This document shows, piece after piece, positions 19,047 to 28,504 of a stretch of DNA of 64,000 nucleotides. Position numbers and translations under genes: made by a program. Numbering within the stretch: the first letter of the stretch is position 1; every line of letters begins with the position of its first letter. The notes beneath the pieces were generated by a model. That model saw only the letters and a list, made by a program, of their open reading frames with translations, did not search any database and was not told the DNA's origin. The stretch is from the NCBI GenBank assembly GCA_035604335.1, contig DATNIT010000284.1:12255-76254 (forward strand), given 5' to 3'. Origin of the DNA: DASZHJ01 sp035604335 (GTDB lineage: Bacteria > Pseudomonadota > Alphaproteobacteria > ATCC43930 > CGMCC-115725).

Positions 19047-19841
19047 TCAGGTCGCCCGCACCTCCATCTGGATCGGCCCCTCGGCGCGGCCGTGGATGAA
19101 CTGCTCCACGAAGGGATTGCCGGAGCGGTCGATCTCGGCGGTGGGGCCGGACCAGATGATGCGGCCCTTGTGAATCATCGCGATGCGGTCGGCGATCTTG
19201 CGCGCGCTCACCATGTCGTGGGTGATCGACATGGCGGTGGCGCCGAGCTGACGGACGCACTTGATGATGAGGTCGTTGATCACGTCCGCCATGATCGGGT
19301 CAAGGCCGGTGGTGGGCTCGTCGAAGATGATGATCTCGGGCTCGACGCAGATCGCGCGGGCGAGCGCCACGCGTTTCTGCATGCCGCCGGAAAGCTCCGA
19401 CGGCCGGAGTTCGCCGACCTCGGGGCCGAGGCCCACCTGGGCCAGCGTGTCGAGCGCGGTCCTTTTGGCTTCCGCGCGCGCGACGTTGCGGCCCTGGATC
19501 AGGCCGAAAGCGACATTCTCCCAGACCGGCAGAGAATCGAAGAGGGCGGCACCCTGGAACAGCATGCCGAACTTGCGCATGACGCGCTCGCGCTCGCCGG
19601 CGGAGCGCCCGACCATTTCCTCGCCGTCGATCTTGACCGAGCCGCCGTCGGCCTGCATCAGCCCGATGATGCACTTCGCCAGCACCGATTTACCCGTACC
19701 GGAGCCGCCGATCACCACCACGCTCTCGCCGACGCCGATCTCGAGGTCGAGCCCGTCCAGCACGACCTTCCGGCCGAAGGATTTCCTGACGCTGCGGACG
19801 GCGATCTTGGGAGTGCCGGCAGGCGGTTTCGGGCTCATCAT
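19047..19841 (-). CDS. mlaF: Mla-type phospholipid ABC transporter, ATP-binding protein MlaF
   Basis: A 264-residue ABC ATPase. Walker A is GGSGTGKSV (the unusual V instead of T after GKS is typical of MlaF), the signature is LSGGMQKRVALARA, Walker B is IIIFDEPTTGLDP, with a switch His in SITHD. It powers MlaE in maintaining outer-membrane lipid asymmetry. Its ATG at 19841 overlaps the TGA of mlaE in an ATGA junction, so translation is coupled. The substrate-binding MlaD partner is not in the window. The open frame extends far upstream inside mlaE but that part is not MlaF. Confidence 0.9.
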   Translation of the reverse strand: MMSPKPPAGTPKIAVRSVRKSFGRKVVLDGLDLEIGVGESVVVIGGSGTGKSVLAKCIIGLMQADGGSVKIDGEEMVGRSAGERERVMRKFGMLFQGAALFDSLPVWENVAFGLIQGRNVARAEAKRTALDTLAQVGLGPEVGELRPSELSGGMQKRVALARAICVEPEIIIFDEPTTGLDPIMADVINDLIIKCVRQLGATAMSITHDMVSARKIADRIAMIHKGRIIWSGPTAEIDRSGNPFVEQFIHGRAEGPIQMEVRAT

Positions 19842-20623
19842 CGACCCACGAACAAGATCGCGGTGAGGACGTAATCGAGCAGCAGGATCAGGATCGAGGC
19901 CGACACCACCGCGTAGGTGGTGGCGGCGCCCACGCCCTGCGCGCCGCCCTTGGAATTGTAGCCGAAGTAGCAGCCCATGAGCGCCACCACGAAGCCGAAC
20001 ACGCCGGCCTTCACGAGTCCGGCGGTGATGTCGTTGGCCTGCATGTAGTCCGCGGTGCGTTGGAGGTAGGCGGCGGCGTTGAATCGCAGCTTGTAGCTGC
20101 CGACCAGGAAGCCGCCGAAGACGCCGATGATGTCGGCAACGAACACCAGAATCGGCAGCGTAATGGTGCCCGCGAGCACGCGCGGCACGACCAGGTATTT
20201 GAAGGGGCTGGTGGATAGGGTGGTGAGCGCGTCGATCTGGTCGGTGACGCGCATGGTGCCGAGCTCGGCGGCGATGGCGGCGCCGATGCGTCCCGCCACC
20301 ATCAGGCCCGCGATCACCGGCCCGAGCTCGCGGGTGACCGACAGCACCACCACCGTCGGCACCGCGCTCTCGGCGGCGAAGTTGCTGAAGCCGGTATAGG
20401 TCTGCAGCGCCAGCACCATGCCCGTGAACAGCGCGGTCAAGCCCACGACCGGCAGCGAGTAGTAGCCGATGTCGATCACCTGCCGCCCGATCAGGCGCAG
20501 ATAGATCGGCGGCCGCACGCAATGGCTGAGGGCCGAGAGAGTGAAGAGGGCCATCCGCCCGCTGGCCGCGAGCCCGTTCAGGAAGACCGCGCCGATCGAG
20601 GCGAGAAAGCCGAGAAGCGGCAT
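19838..20623 (-). CDS. mlaE: Mla-type phospholipid ABC transporter, permease MlaE
   Basis: A 261-residue permease with the MlaE fold: an N-terminal amphipathic/hydrophobic region and about five membrane segments. The ELGPVIAGLMVAGRIGAAIAAELG region, here seen as RELGPVIAGLM and GAAIAAELGTM, is the family signature, followed by VTDQIDALTTL. It forms the inner-membrane channel of the lipid transporter with MlaF. It starts 4 bp after alr and overlaps mlaF by 4 bp, so alr-mlaE-mlaF are one transcript. Confidence 0.92.
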   Translation of the reverse strand: MPLLGFLASIGAVFLNGLAASGRMALFTLSALSHCVRPPIYLRLIGRQVIDIGYYSLPVVGLTALFTGMVLALQTYTGFSNFAAESAVPTVVVLSVTRELGPVIAGLMVAGRIGAAIAAELGTMRVTDQIDALTTLSTSPFKYLVVPRVLAGTITLPILVFVADIIGVFGGFLVGSYKLRFNAAAYLQRTADYMQANDITAGLVKAGVFGFVVALMGCYFGYNSKGGAQGVGAATTYAVVSASILILLLDYVLTAILFVGR

Positions 20624-20627
20624 TCGC

Positions 20628-21779
20628 CTAAGCGCCGTGATAGACGCGGTGGTAGCGGCGGCCGAGGGCGGTGAGTACCTCGTAGCCGATGGTGCCGGCC
20701 CGAGTGCCCACGACGTCCGCGGGGTTCTTGGCGTCGATGAGATCGGCGAAGCCGCCGACCTGGACCAGCGCGGGGTCGAGACCCGTCACGTCGAGCGTCA
20801 TCAAGTCCATGGAAATGCGCCCGACGACCGGAACCTGCCGGCCCGCGATGCTGGCCATGGCGCGACCCTTCGACGAGCGAAACCAGCCGTCGGCGTAGCC
20901 CACCGCGACGGTTGCAATGCGACCCCCCCGGTCCATGCGGTGCTCGGCACCATAGCCAACGGTCTCACCCCTGTCAACGTCGTGGACCTGGATGATTCTT
21001 CCCTTAAGGTGAATGACTTGCGACATCGGGTTCAACTGATCTGTGAGCGGATTTATGCCGTAGAGAGCGGCGCCCGCGCGCACCATGTCGAAGTGAAAAT
21101 CCGGGCCCAGGAAGATACCGGAGGAGGCCGCGAGGCTCGCCGGCGCCGGTGGCAATTTGCGCCGGGCGGCGAGGAACAGGCGGCGCTGCTCGGCATTCTT
21201 GCCATGCTTGGGGTCCTCCGCGACGACGAGGTGGCTGAGGATCGCGCGCAGCGAGACGCCGGCGAGGCGGTCGGGCTCGCCCAGCAGGACCTGCGTCTCC
21301 GCGCGCGAGAGGCCGAGCCGCGACAGGCCGGTGTCGAGGTGGAGGATCGCCGCCGGCCGCTGCTTGAGGGGCAGGGTGAGCTTCCGCCAGACATCGAGCT
21401 GGCCAAGGTCGTTGAGCACGGGGATCAGCCGGGCGCGCAGCACGTCCGCCTCGGTCCGCGGCAGGAGGCCGTTGAGGACCGCGATCTCCGCGGTCTTGAG
21501 CGTCTCCCGGAGCGCCAGACCTTCCTCGAGGGTCGCGACGAAGAAGGTCTTGCAACCCGCGGAAGCGAGCATCTTGGCCACCGGGGCGGCGCCTAGGCCG
21601 TAGCCATCGGCCTTCACCACCGCGGCGCATTGGACCGTCTTGCCGACCTTCCCCTGCAGGAAACGCCAGTTCTTCTCGATGGCGCCGAGATCGATTTCCA
21701 AGATGCCGCTGGCGCGATCGGCGGCAGCATCGACGCTCGCCGGACGGCGGCGGGGAGGGGCAAGGCGTTTGGAGGACAT
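20628..21779 (-). CDS. alr: Alanine racemase
   Basis: A 383-residue PLP enzyme making D-alanine for peptidoglycan. The PLP lysine is K56 in VVKADGYGLGA; the second-base tyrosine lies in VGYGAEHRMD; the C-terminal beta-domain has VGRISMDLMTLDVT. It carries about 20 extra basic residues before the usual start of the barrel. It sits just ahead of mlaE, in the alphaproteobacterial dnaB-alr-radA neighbourhood. A catabolic (dadX) role is less likely since no dadA is near. Confidence 0.94.
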   Translation of the reverse strand: MSSKRLAPPRRRPASVDAAADRASGILEIDLGAIEKNWRFLQGKVGKTVQCAAVVKADGYGLGAAPVAKMLASAGCKTFFVATLEEGLALRETLKTAEIAVLNGLLPRTEADVLRARLIPVLNDLGQLDVWRKLTLPLKQRPAAILHLDTGLSRLGLSRAETQVLLGEPDRLAGVSLRAILSHLVVAEDPKHGKNAEQRRLFLAARRKLPPAPASLAASSGIFLGPDFHFDMVRAGAALYGINPLTDQLNPMSQVIHLKGRIIQVHDVDRGETVGYGAEHRMDRGGRIATVAVGYADGWFRSSKGRAMASIAGRQVPVVGRISMDLMTLDVTGLDPALVQVGGFADLIDAKNPADVVGTRAGTIGYEVLTALGRRYHRVYHGA

Positions 21780-21935
21780 CGGGGAAGGTGCGGTGCTCAG
21801 GCTTTTATGACACCCCCAGTCTAGCGGCTTCCGCGGGTCTCAGCGAGCATTACGGCCGATTGCCATGCGAATCGAGGCGGCATCGATGCTGCTGTCGGTG
21901 CGGGGTTGGACTATAAGCGCTTCAATAGCAGGACA

Positions 21936-22496
21936 ATGGTCCGGGGGCTCATGCTGACCGCGCGCGCGTCAAGTCGAAAGGGTACGCCGTTCTCCATCCA
22001 CGATCTGCGCTTCGACATCCTCGATGAGGACAAGCCGATCGGCAATTTGATCTATGACAAGAGGGACATGCGAGCCGCGCTCACCCTCGACGGCAACACT
22101 TATACCGCGGAGCGCGCGACCGATCGATCGGACGAGCGGCTCTATCAAACCCTGCTCCGGGTCCTGGCAGGGGGCGCGAAGCCGCCCGCCAATCCCTATG
22201 CGCTCAAGGACGCGAGTGGCCAGGTTCTGGCAGTGGCGGAGAAGACGAAGCAAGGTTTCTCGGTCAGCCGCGGCGAAGAGGGCTTTGCCTTCCGCAAGCC
22301 GTCCTTCTTCTCCCGGCCTTACCATCTCTACCGCGAAGGCAGCGACCAGTCGCTGGGCGCGGTCGGGCAGAAGAAGTTCTTCACGACGACCCTGCACATG
22401 GACCTGCCGGCCGACTTCGACCGGGCGTTTCAGGTCTTCCTGCTGGTGCTCTTGCTCAACCTCACCATGCAGGCACTGGAGAGCTCGACGACCTAA
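21936..22496 (+). CDS. Conserved-looking protein of unknown function with C-terminal hydrophobic helix
   Basis: A 186-residue protein I cannot assign. It has alternating strands (FDILDEDKPIGNLIYDKRD, ALTLDGNTYTAER) and an FRKPSFFSRPYHLYREG segment, suggesting a beta-rich LURP/scramblase-like barrel, followed by a hydrophobic helix (FLLVLLLNLTMQAL) near the C-terminus; that fold is only an impression. Start choice is uncertain: TTG 21906, ATG 21936 and ATG 21951 are in frame. It is the only plus-strand gene within the dnaB-to-purF minus-strand run, and its codon pattern still favours G/C at third positions, so it appears to be real. Confidence 0.6.
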   Translation: MVRGLMLTARASSRKGTPFSIHDLRFDILDEDKPIGNLIYDKRDMRAALTLDGNTYTAERATDRSDERLYQTLLRVLAGGAKPPANPYALKDASGQVLAVAEKTKQGFSVSRGEEGFAFRKPSFFSRPYHLYREGSDQSLGAVGQKKFFTTTLHMDLPADFDRAFQVFLLVLLLNLTMQALESSTT

Positions 22497-22499
22497 GCT

Positions 22500-22978
22500 T
22501 TACAGCCGCTTCGCCATTTTGATCGAGGTCGGCTGGTCGAAACCGGGGTGCGCCTCACGGCCGACCTCGCGAAAGCCGCGCGCGGCGAAGTAGCGAAAGT
22601 TGTCGGTGAGGGCGATCCGCACGCCGAGGGTGAGAGCGGTGGCCCCGCTCGCGCGGGCGTGGCGCTCGGCCTCGGCCAGAAGGCGGCTCGCGATGCCGTG
22701 CCGGCGAAAGTCCGGGTGCACGGCGAAGCGGCCGAGGTAGAGGTTCGTACTCCGGCGGGTCGCGAGCACGCAACCCACGAGCCGGCCCCAAGCCTCCGCG
22801 ATGATAACGGCGTGGTCGGCGAAAGCGGCGGCGATCGTCTCCGCGGTCTCGCTGAGCGCACCCGACTCGGGTTGGAGCCGTCCCCGGTATTCCTCGAACG
22901 CCGTGCCGATGAGATCGGCGATCGCCGCGCTCTCCGCGTGTACCGCAAATCGGATCGCGGTCTCGCCTGTCCCAGGGC

Positions 22979-22982
<4 letters not shown>
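22500..22982 (-). CDS. GNAT family N-acetyltransferase, probable CTG start
   Basis: A GNAT-fold acetyltransferase of about 160 residues. The acetyl-CoA motif is FAVHPDFRRHGIASRLLAEA (Q/R-x-x-G-x-G/A type). Reading upstream, the frame continues without a stop as TAIRFAVHAESAAIADLIG, which is the normal N-terminal strand and helix of the fold, right up to the dnaB stop. No ATG, GTG or TTG precedes this region; the only near-start codon is CTG at 22982-22980, overlapping the dnaB TGA in a CTGA junction. A GTG at 22778 would give only 92 residues and lose half of the domain. Substrate unknown. Confidence 0.72.
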
Positions 22983-24514
<1,532 letters not shown>

Positions 24515-24619
24515 GGTCGCGGACTCATATCACCGCGACTCGGCCGCGCGCTATCGCCGAATCATGCACAGCCTGTGGAACACGCGCACACTTCTCGCAA
24601 GCGCGCCGCGCGGCGCCAC

Positions 24620-24646
24620 TATTAACTCGCCGCCGGGCTTTTGCTC
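24620..24646 (-). pseudogene. Remnant copy of an acyl-CoA dehydrogenase gene 3' end
   Basis: This 27-base stretch, read on the minus strand, encodes ASKSPAAS and a TAA stop. The last 27 bases of the acyl-CoA dehydrogenase gene (24790-24816) encode exactly the same peptide and a TGA stop. The copies lie 170 bp apart and differ at three positions: two synonymous third positions and the stop codon. An in-frame stop lies about ten codons upstream of the remnant, so only the tail survives. The rest of the 275-bp gap between dnaB and the dehydrogenase shows no gene. Confidence 0.4.
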
Positions 24647-24789
24647 GCCGTCCGTCACGCGGCGACGCTTGAGTGTCTTACTATCTATGCATCAATTGAA
24701 ATTGCCCTCACGGTCATGAGCCGCCGCGGAGCTCGCCCTTTGCTTGATACAGCCATGACCCACCGGAGACGGAAGCGGATCGCCACGGG

Positions 24790-26046
24790 TCAGCTCGCCG
24801 CCGGGCTCTTGCTCGCGGTGGTGTTGCGGGTGAGTTTCTCCTGCATCGCCTTGACTTCCTGGCGCGCGATCGAGCGCAGGTGCACCTCGTCGGGACCGTC
24901 GGCGAATTGCAGGATGCGGCCCTGAGTCCAGATGTCCGGCAGCGGCGTGTCTTGCGTCAAGCCCTTGGCGCCGAAGGTCTGCATGGCGCGGTTGGCGATG
25001 GTGACGAGCATGCGCGGCACCGCGACCTTGATGAGCGCCACTTCTCTGCGCGCGGCCTTGTTGCCGGACCTGTCCATGAGCCACGCGGCCTTCAGCACCA
25101 GGAGCCGGGCCTGCTCGATCTCGATGCGCGAGAGCGCAATCCAGTCCTGCACCGCGCCGTGCTCGTGCAACAGCCGGCCGAAGGTCTTGCGCTGCAGCGA
25201 GCGCTGCACCATGAGCTCGAGCGAGACCTCGGCGGCGCCGATCGAGCGCATGCAGTGATGGATGCGGCCGGGCCCGAGGCGAGCTTGCGCCAGCGCGAAG
25301 CCGCCGCCTTCCTCGCCCAAGAGATTGTCGACGGGGATCCGGACGTTCTCGAACAGGATCTCGCAGTGCCCCTCGGGGGCCTGGTGATGCATCACCGGCG
25401 GATTGCGCACCACCCGCACGCCCGGCGCATCCCTCGGCACCAGCACCATACTTTGCCGGCGGTAGGCCTCCGGCCGGTCCGGGCTGGTCTGGCCCATCAC
25501 GATGAAGATCTTGCAGCGGGGATCGCCGGCGTTGGTGATGAACCACTTGCGGCCGTTCACCACCCACTCGTTGCCCTCGCGCTTGATGGAGGTGCGGATG
25601 TTGGTGGCGTCGGAGGAGGCGACCTCGGGCTCGGTCATGGCGAAGGCCGAGCGGATCTTGCCGTCGAGCAGCGGATGCAGCCATTGCGCTTTCTGCGCGG
25701 GCGTCGCCGCGAGGTGCAGCAGCTCCATGTTGCCGGTATCGGGAGCGCTGCAGTTGAACACCTCGGAGGACCAATGAATGCGTCCCATGATCTCGGCGCA
25801 GGGCGCGTAATCCAGGTTCGACATCTGCGTGCCCGGCTCGTCGGGTTTGAGGCCCGGCAGGAACAGGTTCCAGAGCCCTTTGGCGCGCGCCTTGACCTTC
25901 AGCTCGTCCATGAAGGGCGGCGGGAAGACGTGCTGATGCTCCACGATGTGCGTGTAGTCCGTCTCGCGCGGGGCCACGTGCTCGGCGATGAAGGCCTTGA
26001 GCTCGGCCTGAATTCGGTTCGATTTCTCCGAGTATTCGAAGTCCAT
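24790..26046 (-). CDS. Acyl-CoA dehydrogenase family protein
   Basis: A 418-residue flavoprotein of the acyl-CoA dehydrogenase family, closest in feel to ACAD10/11-like members. AFAMTEPEVASSDATNI is the FAD/substrate signature and NGRKWFITNAGDPRCKI follows; the C-terminal part has QTFGAKGLTQDTPLPDIW and ILQFADGPDEVHL. It would oxidise an acyl-CoA to the enoyl-CoA. It is downstream of the PEP mutase-family gene on the same strand (69-bp gap). The specific acyl substrate is unknown. Confidence 0.9.
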   Translation of the reverse strand: MDFEYSEKSNRIQAELKAFIAEHVAPRETDYTHIVEHQHVFPPPFMDELKVKARAKGLWNLFLPGLKPDEPGTQMSNLDYAPCAEIMGRIHWSSEVFNCSAPDTGNMELLHLAATPAQKAQWLHPLLDGKIRSAFAMTEPEVASSDATNIRTSIKREGNEWVVNGRKWFITNAGDPRCKIFIVMGQTSPDRPEAYRRQSMVLVPRDAPGVRVVRNPPVMHHQAPEGHCEILFENVRIPVDNLLGEEGGGFALAQARLGPGRIHHCMRSIGAAEVSLELMVQRSLQRKTFGRLLHEHGAVQDWIALSRIEIEQARLLVLKAAWLMDRSGNKAARREVALIKVAVPRMLVTIANRAMQTFGAKGLTQDTPLPDIWTQGRILQFADGPDEVHLRSIARQEVKAMQEKLTRNTTASKSPAAS

Positions 26047-26087
26047 GGCGCGTCCCCGTCTAGGCGCAGTACTCGATCACACCATGC

Positions 26088-26107
26088 GACAGGACTGCGC
26101 CCCTGTC
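26088..26107 (-). other. Small inverted repeat between two minus-strand genes
   Basis: GACAGG and CCTGTC form a 6-bp stem with an 8-base loop, immediately after the stop codon of the PEP mutase-family gene. There is no T-tract, so it may be an RNA-stabilising hairpin rather than a terminator. Confidence 0.3.
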
Positions 26108-26115
26108 CACGGGAC

Positions 26116-26937
26116 CTAAGTGTCGAGCATTTTCCGCACGTCCGCGATGGCCATCATGTCGCGCATCCACGCGAACGAGCCTTGCTCCTTCATGGCGCGC
26201 CCGGCCTTGACGAACGCCGCGAGCGCGAGGCGGGAGAGCGCGCCGCCGACGCTGATCCGCTTGGCGCCGGCCTCGCCGAGCTGCGTCAGCGTGATGTCGG
26301 GATCGAGCCAACCGGTGACCACGTTGACCGGCCGGCTCACGGCGCGCACGACCTCGCGCACCTCGTCCAGGTTGCGCAGGCCCGGCGCGTAGAGCACGTC
26401 CGCGCCGGCCGCCTCGTAGGCCTGCAGCCGGCGGATGGTATCGGCCATGTCCGTGCGCCCGTGCAGCAGGTTCTCCGCCCGGGCCGTCAGCAGGAACGGC
26501 ACCGGCAAGGCGTGCGAGACTTTCGCCGACGCGCGCACGCGCGCGACCGCGAGGTCGAAATCGTAGATCGGGCTCTTCCGGTCGCCGCTGTAGTCCTCGA
26601 TCGAGCCGCCGACCGCGCCCGCCTCGGCGGCGAGCCGGATCGTCTCGGCGGCCGCCTCGGGCTCGTGCGCGAAACAGTTCTCGAGATCGGCGTTGACCGG
26701 GAGATCCGTCGCCTCGGCGATCACCCGGCAGTTGGCGATCACTTCGTCGCGGCTCACCGTACTATCGGCGCGGCCGAGCATGTTGGCGAGCCCCAGGCTA
26801 GTGGTGGCGAGCGCCTCGAAACCCAGCGCCGTCAGCAGCCTTGCGGTGCCGGCCTCCCAGGGATTGGGGATGATGAAGGCGCCGCGCCGCTCGTGCAGCG
26901 CGCGGAACGCCGCCGCTTTCTCCGCTTGGGTGCGCAT
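26116..26937 (-). CDS. Isocitrate lyase/phosphoenolpyruvate mutase family protein
   Basis: A 273-residue TIM-barrel protein of the ICL/PEP mutase superfamily. ATTSLGLANMLGRAD holds the substrate loop, VNADLENCFAHEP the metal-binding Asp and Glu, and IEDYSGDRKSPIYDF, split as IEDYSGD and SPIYDFD, the next metal contact. The catalytic loop typical of true isocitrate and methylisocitrate lyases (KKCGH) is not present, so this is not a standard ICL or PrpB. Candidate activities are a carboxyphosphonoenolpyruvate mutase-like or oxaloacetate/2-methylmalate lyase-like reaction. It is divergent from a LysR regulator, which probably controls it. Confidence 0.85.
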   Translation of the reverse strand: MRTQAEKAAAFRALHERRGAFIIPNPWEAGTARLLTALGFEALATTSLGLANMLGRADSTVSRDEVIANCRVIAEATDLPVNADLENCFAHEPEAAAETIRLAAEAGAVGGSIEDYSGDRKSPIYDFDLAVARVRASAKVSHALPVPFLLTARAENLLHGRTDMADTIRRLQAYEAAGADVLYAPGLRNLDEVREVVRAVSRPVNVVTGWLDPDITLTQLGEAGAKRISVGGALSRLALAAFVKAGRAMKEQGSFAWMRDMMAIADVRKMLDT

Positions 26938-27003
26938 GTCGGTTTCTCCTCGATCAGTTGACCTCAGAGCCGGGAGTCTCGGCTTGGCGCTTTCCTTTGT
27001 CTA

Positions 27004-27027
27004 ATGCATAGTTTTTCTTTGAAGCAT
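27004..27027. promoter_or_regulatory. Candidate LysR operator in the divergent promoter
   Basis: ATGC at 27004-27007 and GCAT at 27024-27027 form an interrupted dyad with 16 intervening bases, within the 105-bp gap between the divergent PEP mutase-family and LysR genes. LysR-type proteins bind AT-rich interrupted dyads in such gaps and repress their own gene. Assigned by position and symmetry only. Confidence 0.3.
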
Positions 27028-27042
27028 CAGGAAAGCTGATCG

Positions 27043-27954
27043 ATGGACATCGAGGGCATCCGCACCTTCCTCGCGATCGCCGAGCTCGGCGGCTTCACCC
27101 GCGCCGGCCGGCGGCTGCACCGCTCGCAACCGGCGATCAGCCGGCGTCTCGGAATTCTCGAGCATGAGCTCGGTGCGCCGATGTTCGAGCGCTTGCGCGG
27201 CCGCGTGCGTCTGACCGAGGCGGGTCGCGTCTTCTTGCCTCACGCGGAGGCGGCGTTGGCGTCGCTGAGAGACGGACAGGAGGCCGTGCGCGGTTTGCAG
27301 GCGGGCCTCGAGGGCGCGGTCTCGCTCGCGTTGGTCGGCACGCTCGCCGATACGCGCATCGTCGACACGCTCCGCGCGTTCGCGGCGCGCTCGAAGGGCG
27401 TGCGGCTCGAGCTCCGCACGGCCTCGAGCCGAGAGGTCAGCGACCTCGTCCACCGCGGCGAGGCGACGCTGGGCCTGCGCTATTTCAACAGCGATCGGTC
27501 GGAGCTGGTCTCGCTCGAAGCCGGCAGCGAGGCAATGCTCGTGGTGGCGGCGCCCGGACATCGCCTGGCGGCCCGCCGCGTGAGCCGGGCGCGCCAATTG
27601 GCGGGCGAGCGCTGGATCGGCTTTCCGCCGACGCCTGGCGAGCGGGATTCCGGCCAAGTCCTGACGCGGCAGCTCATCCGCGCGGGGCTCGAGGGGGCGG
27701 ATGTCACGTTGATCGACAGCCTCACGGCGCAGAAACGTCTGGCACAGGCAGGTTTCGGGTTGGCGCTGGTGCCGGAGAGCAGCGTCCGTGACGAGCTACG
27801 CCAGGGTGCGCTGGTGGCGCTGGATATTCCCGCGATGCGCACCACCATTCCGATCAGCGCCGTTCACCGGCGCAACGGCTATCTCAGCCCAGCCGCCAAG
27901 GCGTTGCTGGCGCTATTGACCGGCGCGACACCGCGGCCGAAGGTGCGCCGCTGA
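27043..27954 (+). CDS. LysR-family transcriptional regulator
   Basis: A 303-residue LysR-type regulator. The N-terminal winged helix-turn-helix reads FLAIAELGGFTRAGRRLHRSQPAISRRL, noted here as GGFTRAGRRLHRSQPA, then LEHELGAPMFERL and the linker helix. Residues about 90-300 form the periplasmic-binding-protein-like effector domain. It starts at ATG 27043 after CAGGAAAG. It is divergently transcribed from the PEP mutase-family gene, the usual arrangement for a LysR protein controlling its neighbour. The effector is unknown. Confidence 0.92.
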   Translation: MDIEGIRTFLAIAELGGFTRAGRRLHRSQPAISRRLGILEHELGAPMFERLRGRVRLTEAGRVFLPHAEAALASLRDGQEAVRGLQAGLEGAVSLALVGTLADTRIVDTLRAFAARSKGVRLELRTASSREVSDLVHRGEATLGLRYFNSDRSELVSLEAGSEAMLVVAAPGHRLAARRVSRARQLAGERWIGFPPTPGERDSGQVLTRQLIRAGLEGADVTLIDSLTAQKRLAQAGFGLALVPESSVRDELRQGALVALDIPAMRTTIPISAVHRRNGYLSPAAKALLALLTGATPRPKVRR

Positions 27955-27988
27955 AGGGGAGATTGTGTCCGGGCTCGGGGGCTTAGAG

Positions 27989-28444
27989 ATGAAGCGGCGC
28001 CATTTCATGTCACGTCTCGGCGCGGCAGTGATGTGGCCGCTGACGGTGGGCACGGTAATTTGTGCGAGCGGAATCACCGCGGCGGAAGTCTCGCCAACTT
28101 CGAAGCCGGGCCAGAGTGGTCTCCATCGGATGCTCCATATCCGCGCGATCGTCGGCAAAGAGAAGCGCGTCTATGGTCATCTCCGGCTGTCGCGGGGCTG
28201 CGTCGAAGGGCCGCTCCCTGATATGACCATCACCAAGCCGCCGGCTATCGGCACGCTGAGCGTGCGAACCGAGGTCGTGACACTCACAGACCCGAATTTT
28301 GGCAAGTGCGGCCCCGGTCATTCCGGAGATGGCGTCGTCGTCTACTACAAGGCGACAGCCGCCGGGCAGGACGCGTTTGAATATCAAATGTCGTCGCCCG
28401 GACTCCCCACGACGACCTGGACAGTGGGTGTCGAGGTTCGCTGA
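27989..28444 (+). CDS. Exported protein with Tat-like signal, unknown function
   Basis: A 151-residue protein starting at ATG 27989. The N-terminus MKRRHFMSRLGAAV has a twin-arginine motif (RRHFM) followed by a hydrophobic core, suggesting Tat export. The mature region contains a TKPPAIGTLSV and GQDAFEYQ pattern like the Ig-like domains of surface proteins (usually GTLTV and GTDSFTY). It has two cysteines that could form a disulfide. It is 35 bp downstream of the LysR gene, and converges with macB. No function is proposed. Confidence 0.6.
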   Translation: MKRRHFMSRLGAAVMWPLTVGTVICASGITAAEVSPTSKPGQSGLHRMLHIRAIVGKEKRVYGHLRLSRGCVEGPLPDMTITKPPAIGTLSVRTEVVTLTDPNFGKCGPGHSGDGVVVYYKATAAGQDAFEYQMSSPGLPTTTWTVGVEVR

Positions 28445-28504
28445 AACTGGACGCCTGCGGCGCGCGCGACGAAACGCGGGGGGCGGTCGACGTCAGGCGG
28501 CGTC

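Noticed and set aside
24880..26961. 693-codon frame antisense to the acyl-CoA dehydrogenase and PEP mutase-like genes
   Set aside because: It spans two unrelated sense genes and their gap, with low-information His/Gly/Arg composition; a GC artefact.
28452..28499. Long-loop hairpin between convergent unknown protein and macB
   Set aside because: CGCCTG/CAGGCG stem is short and the loop is 36 bases; not convincing as a bidirectional terminator.
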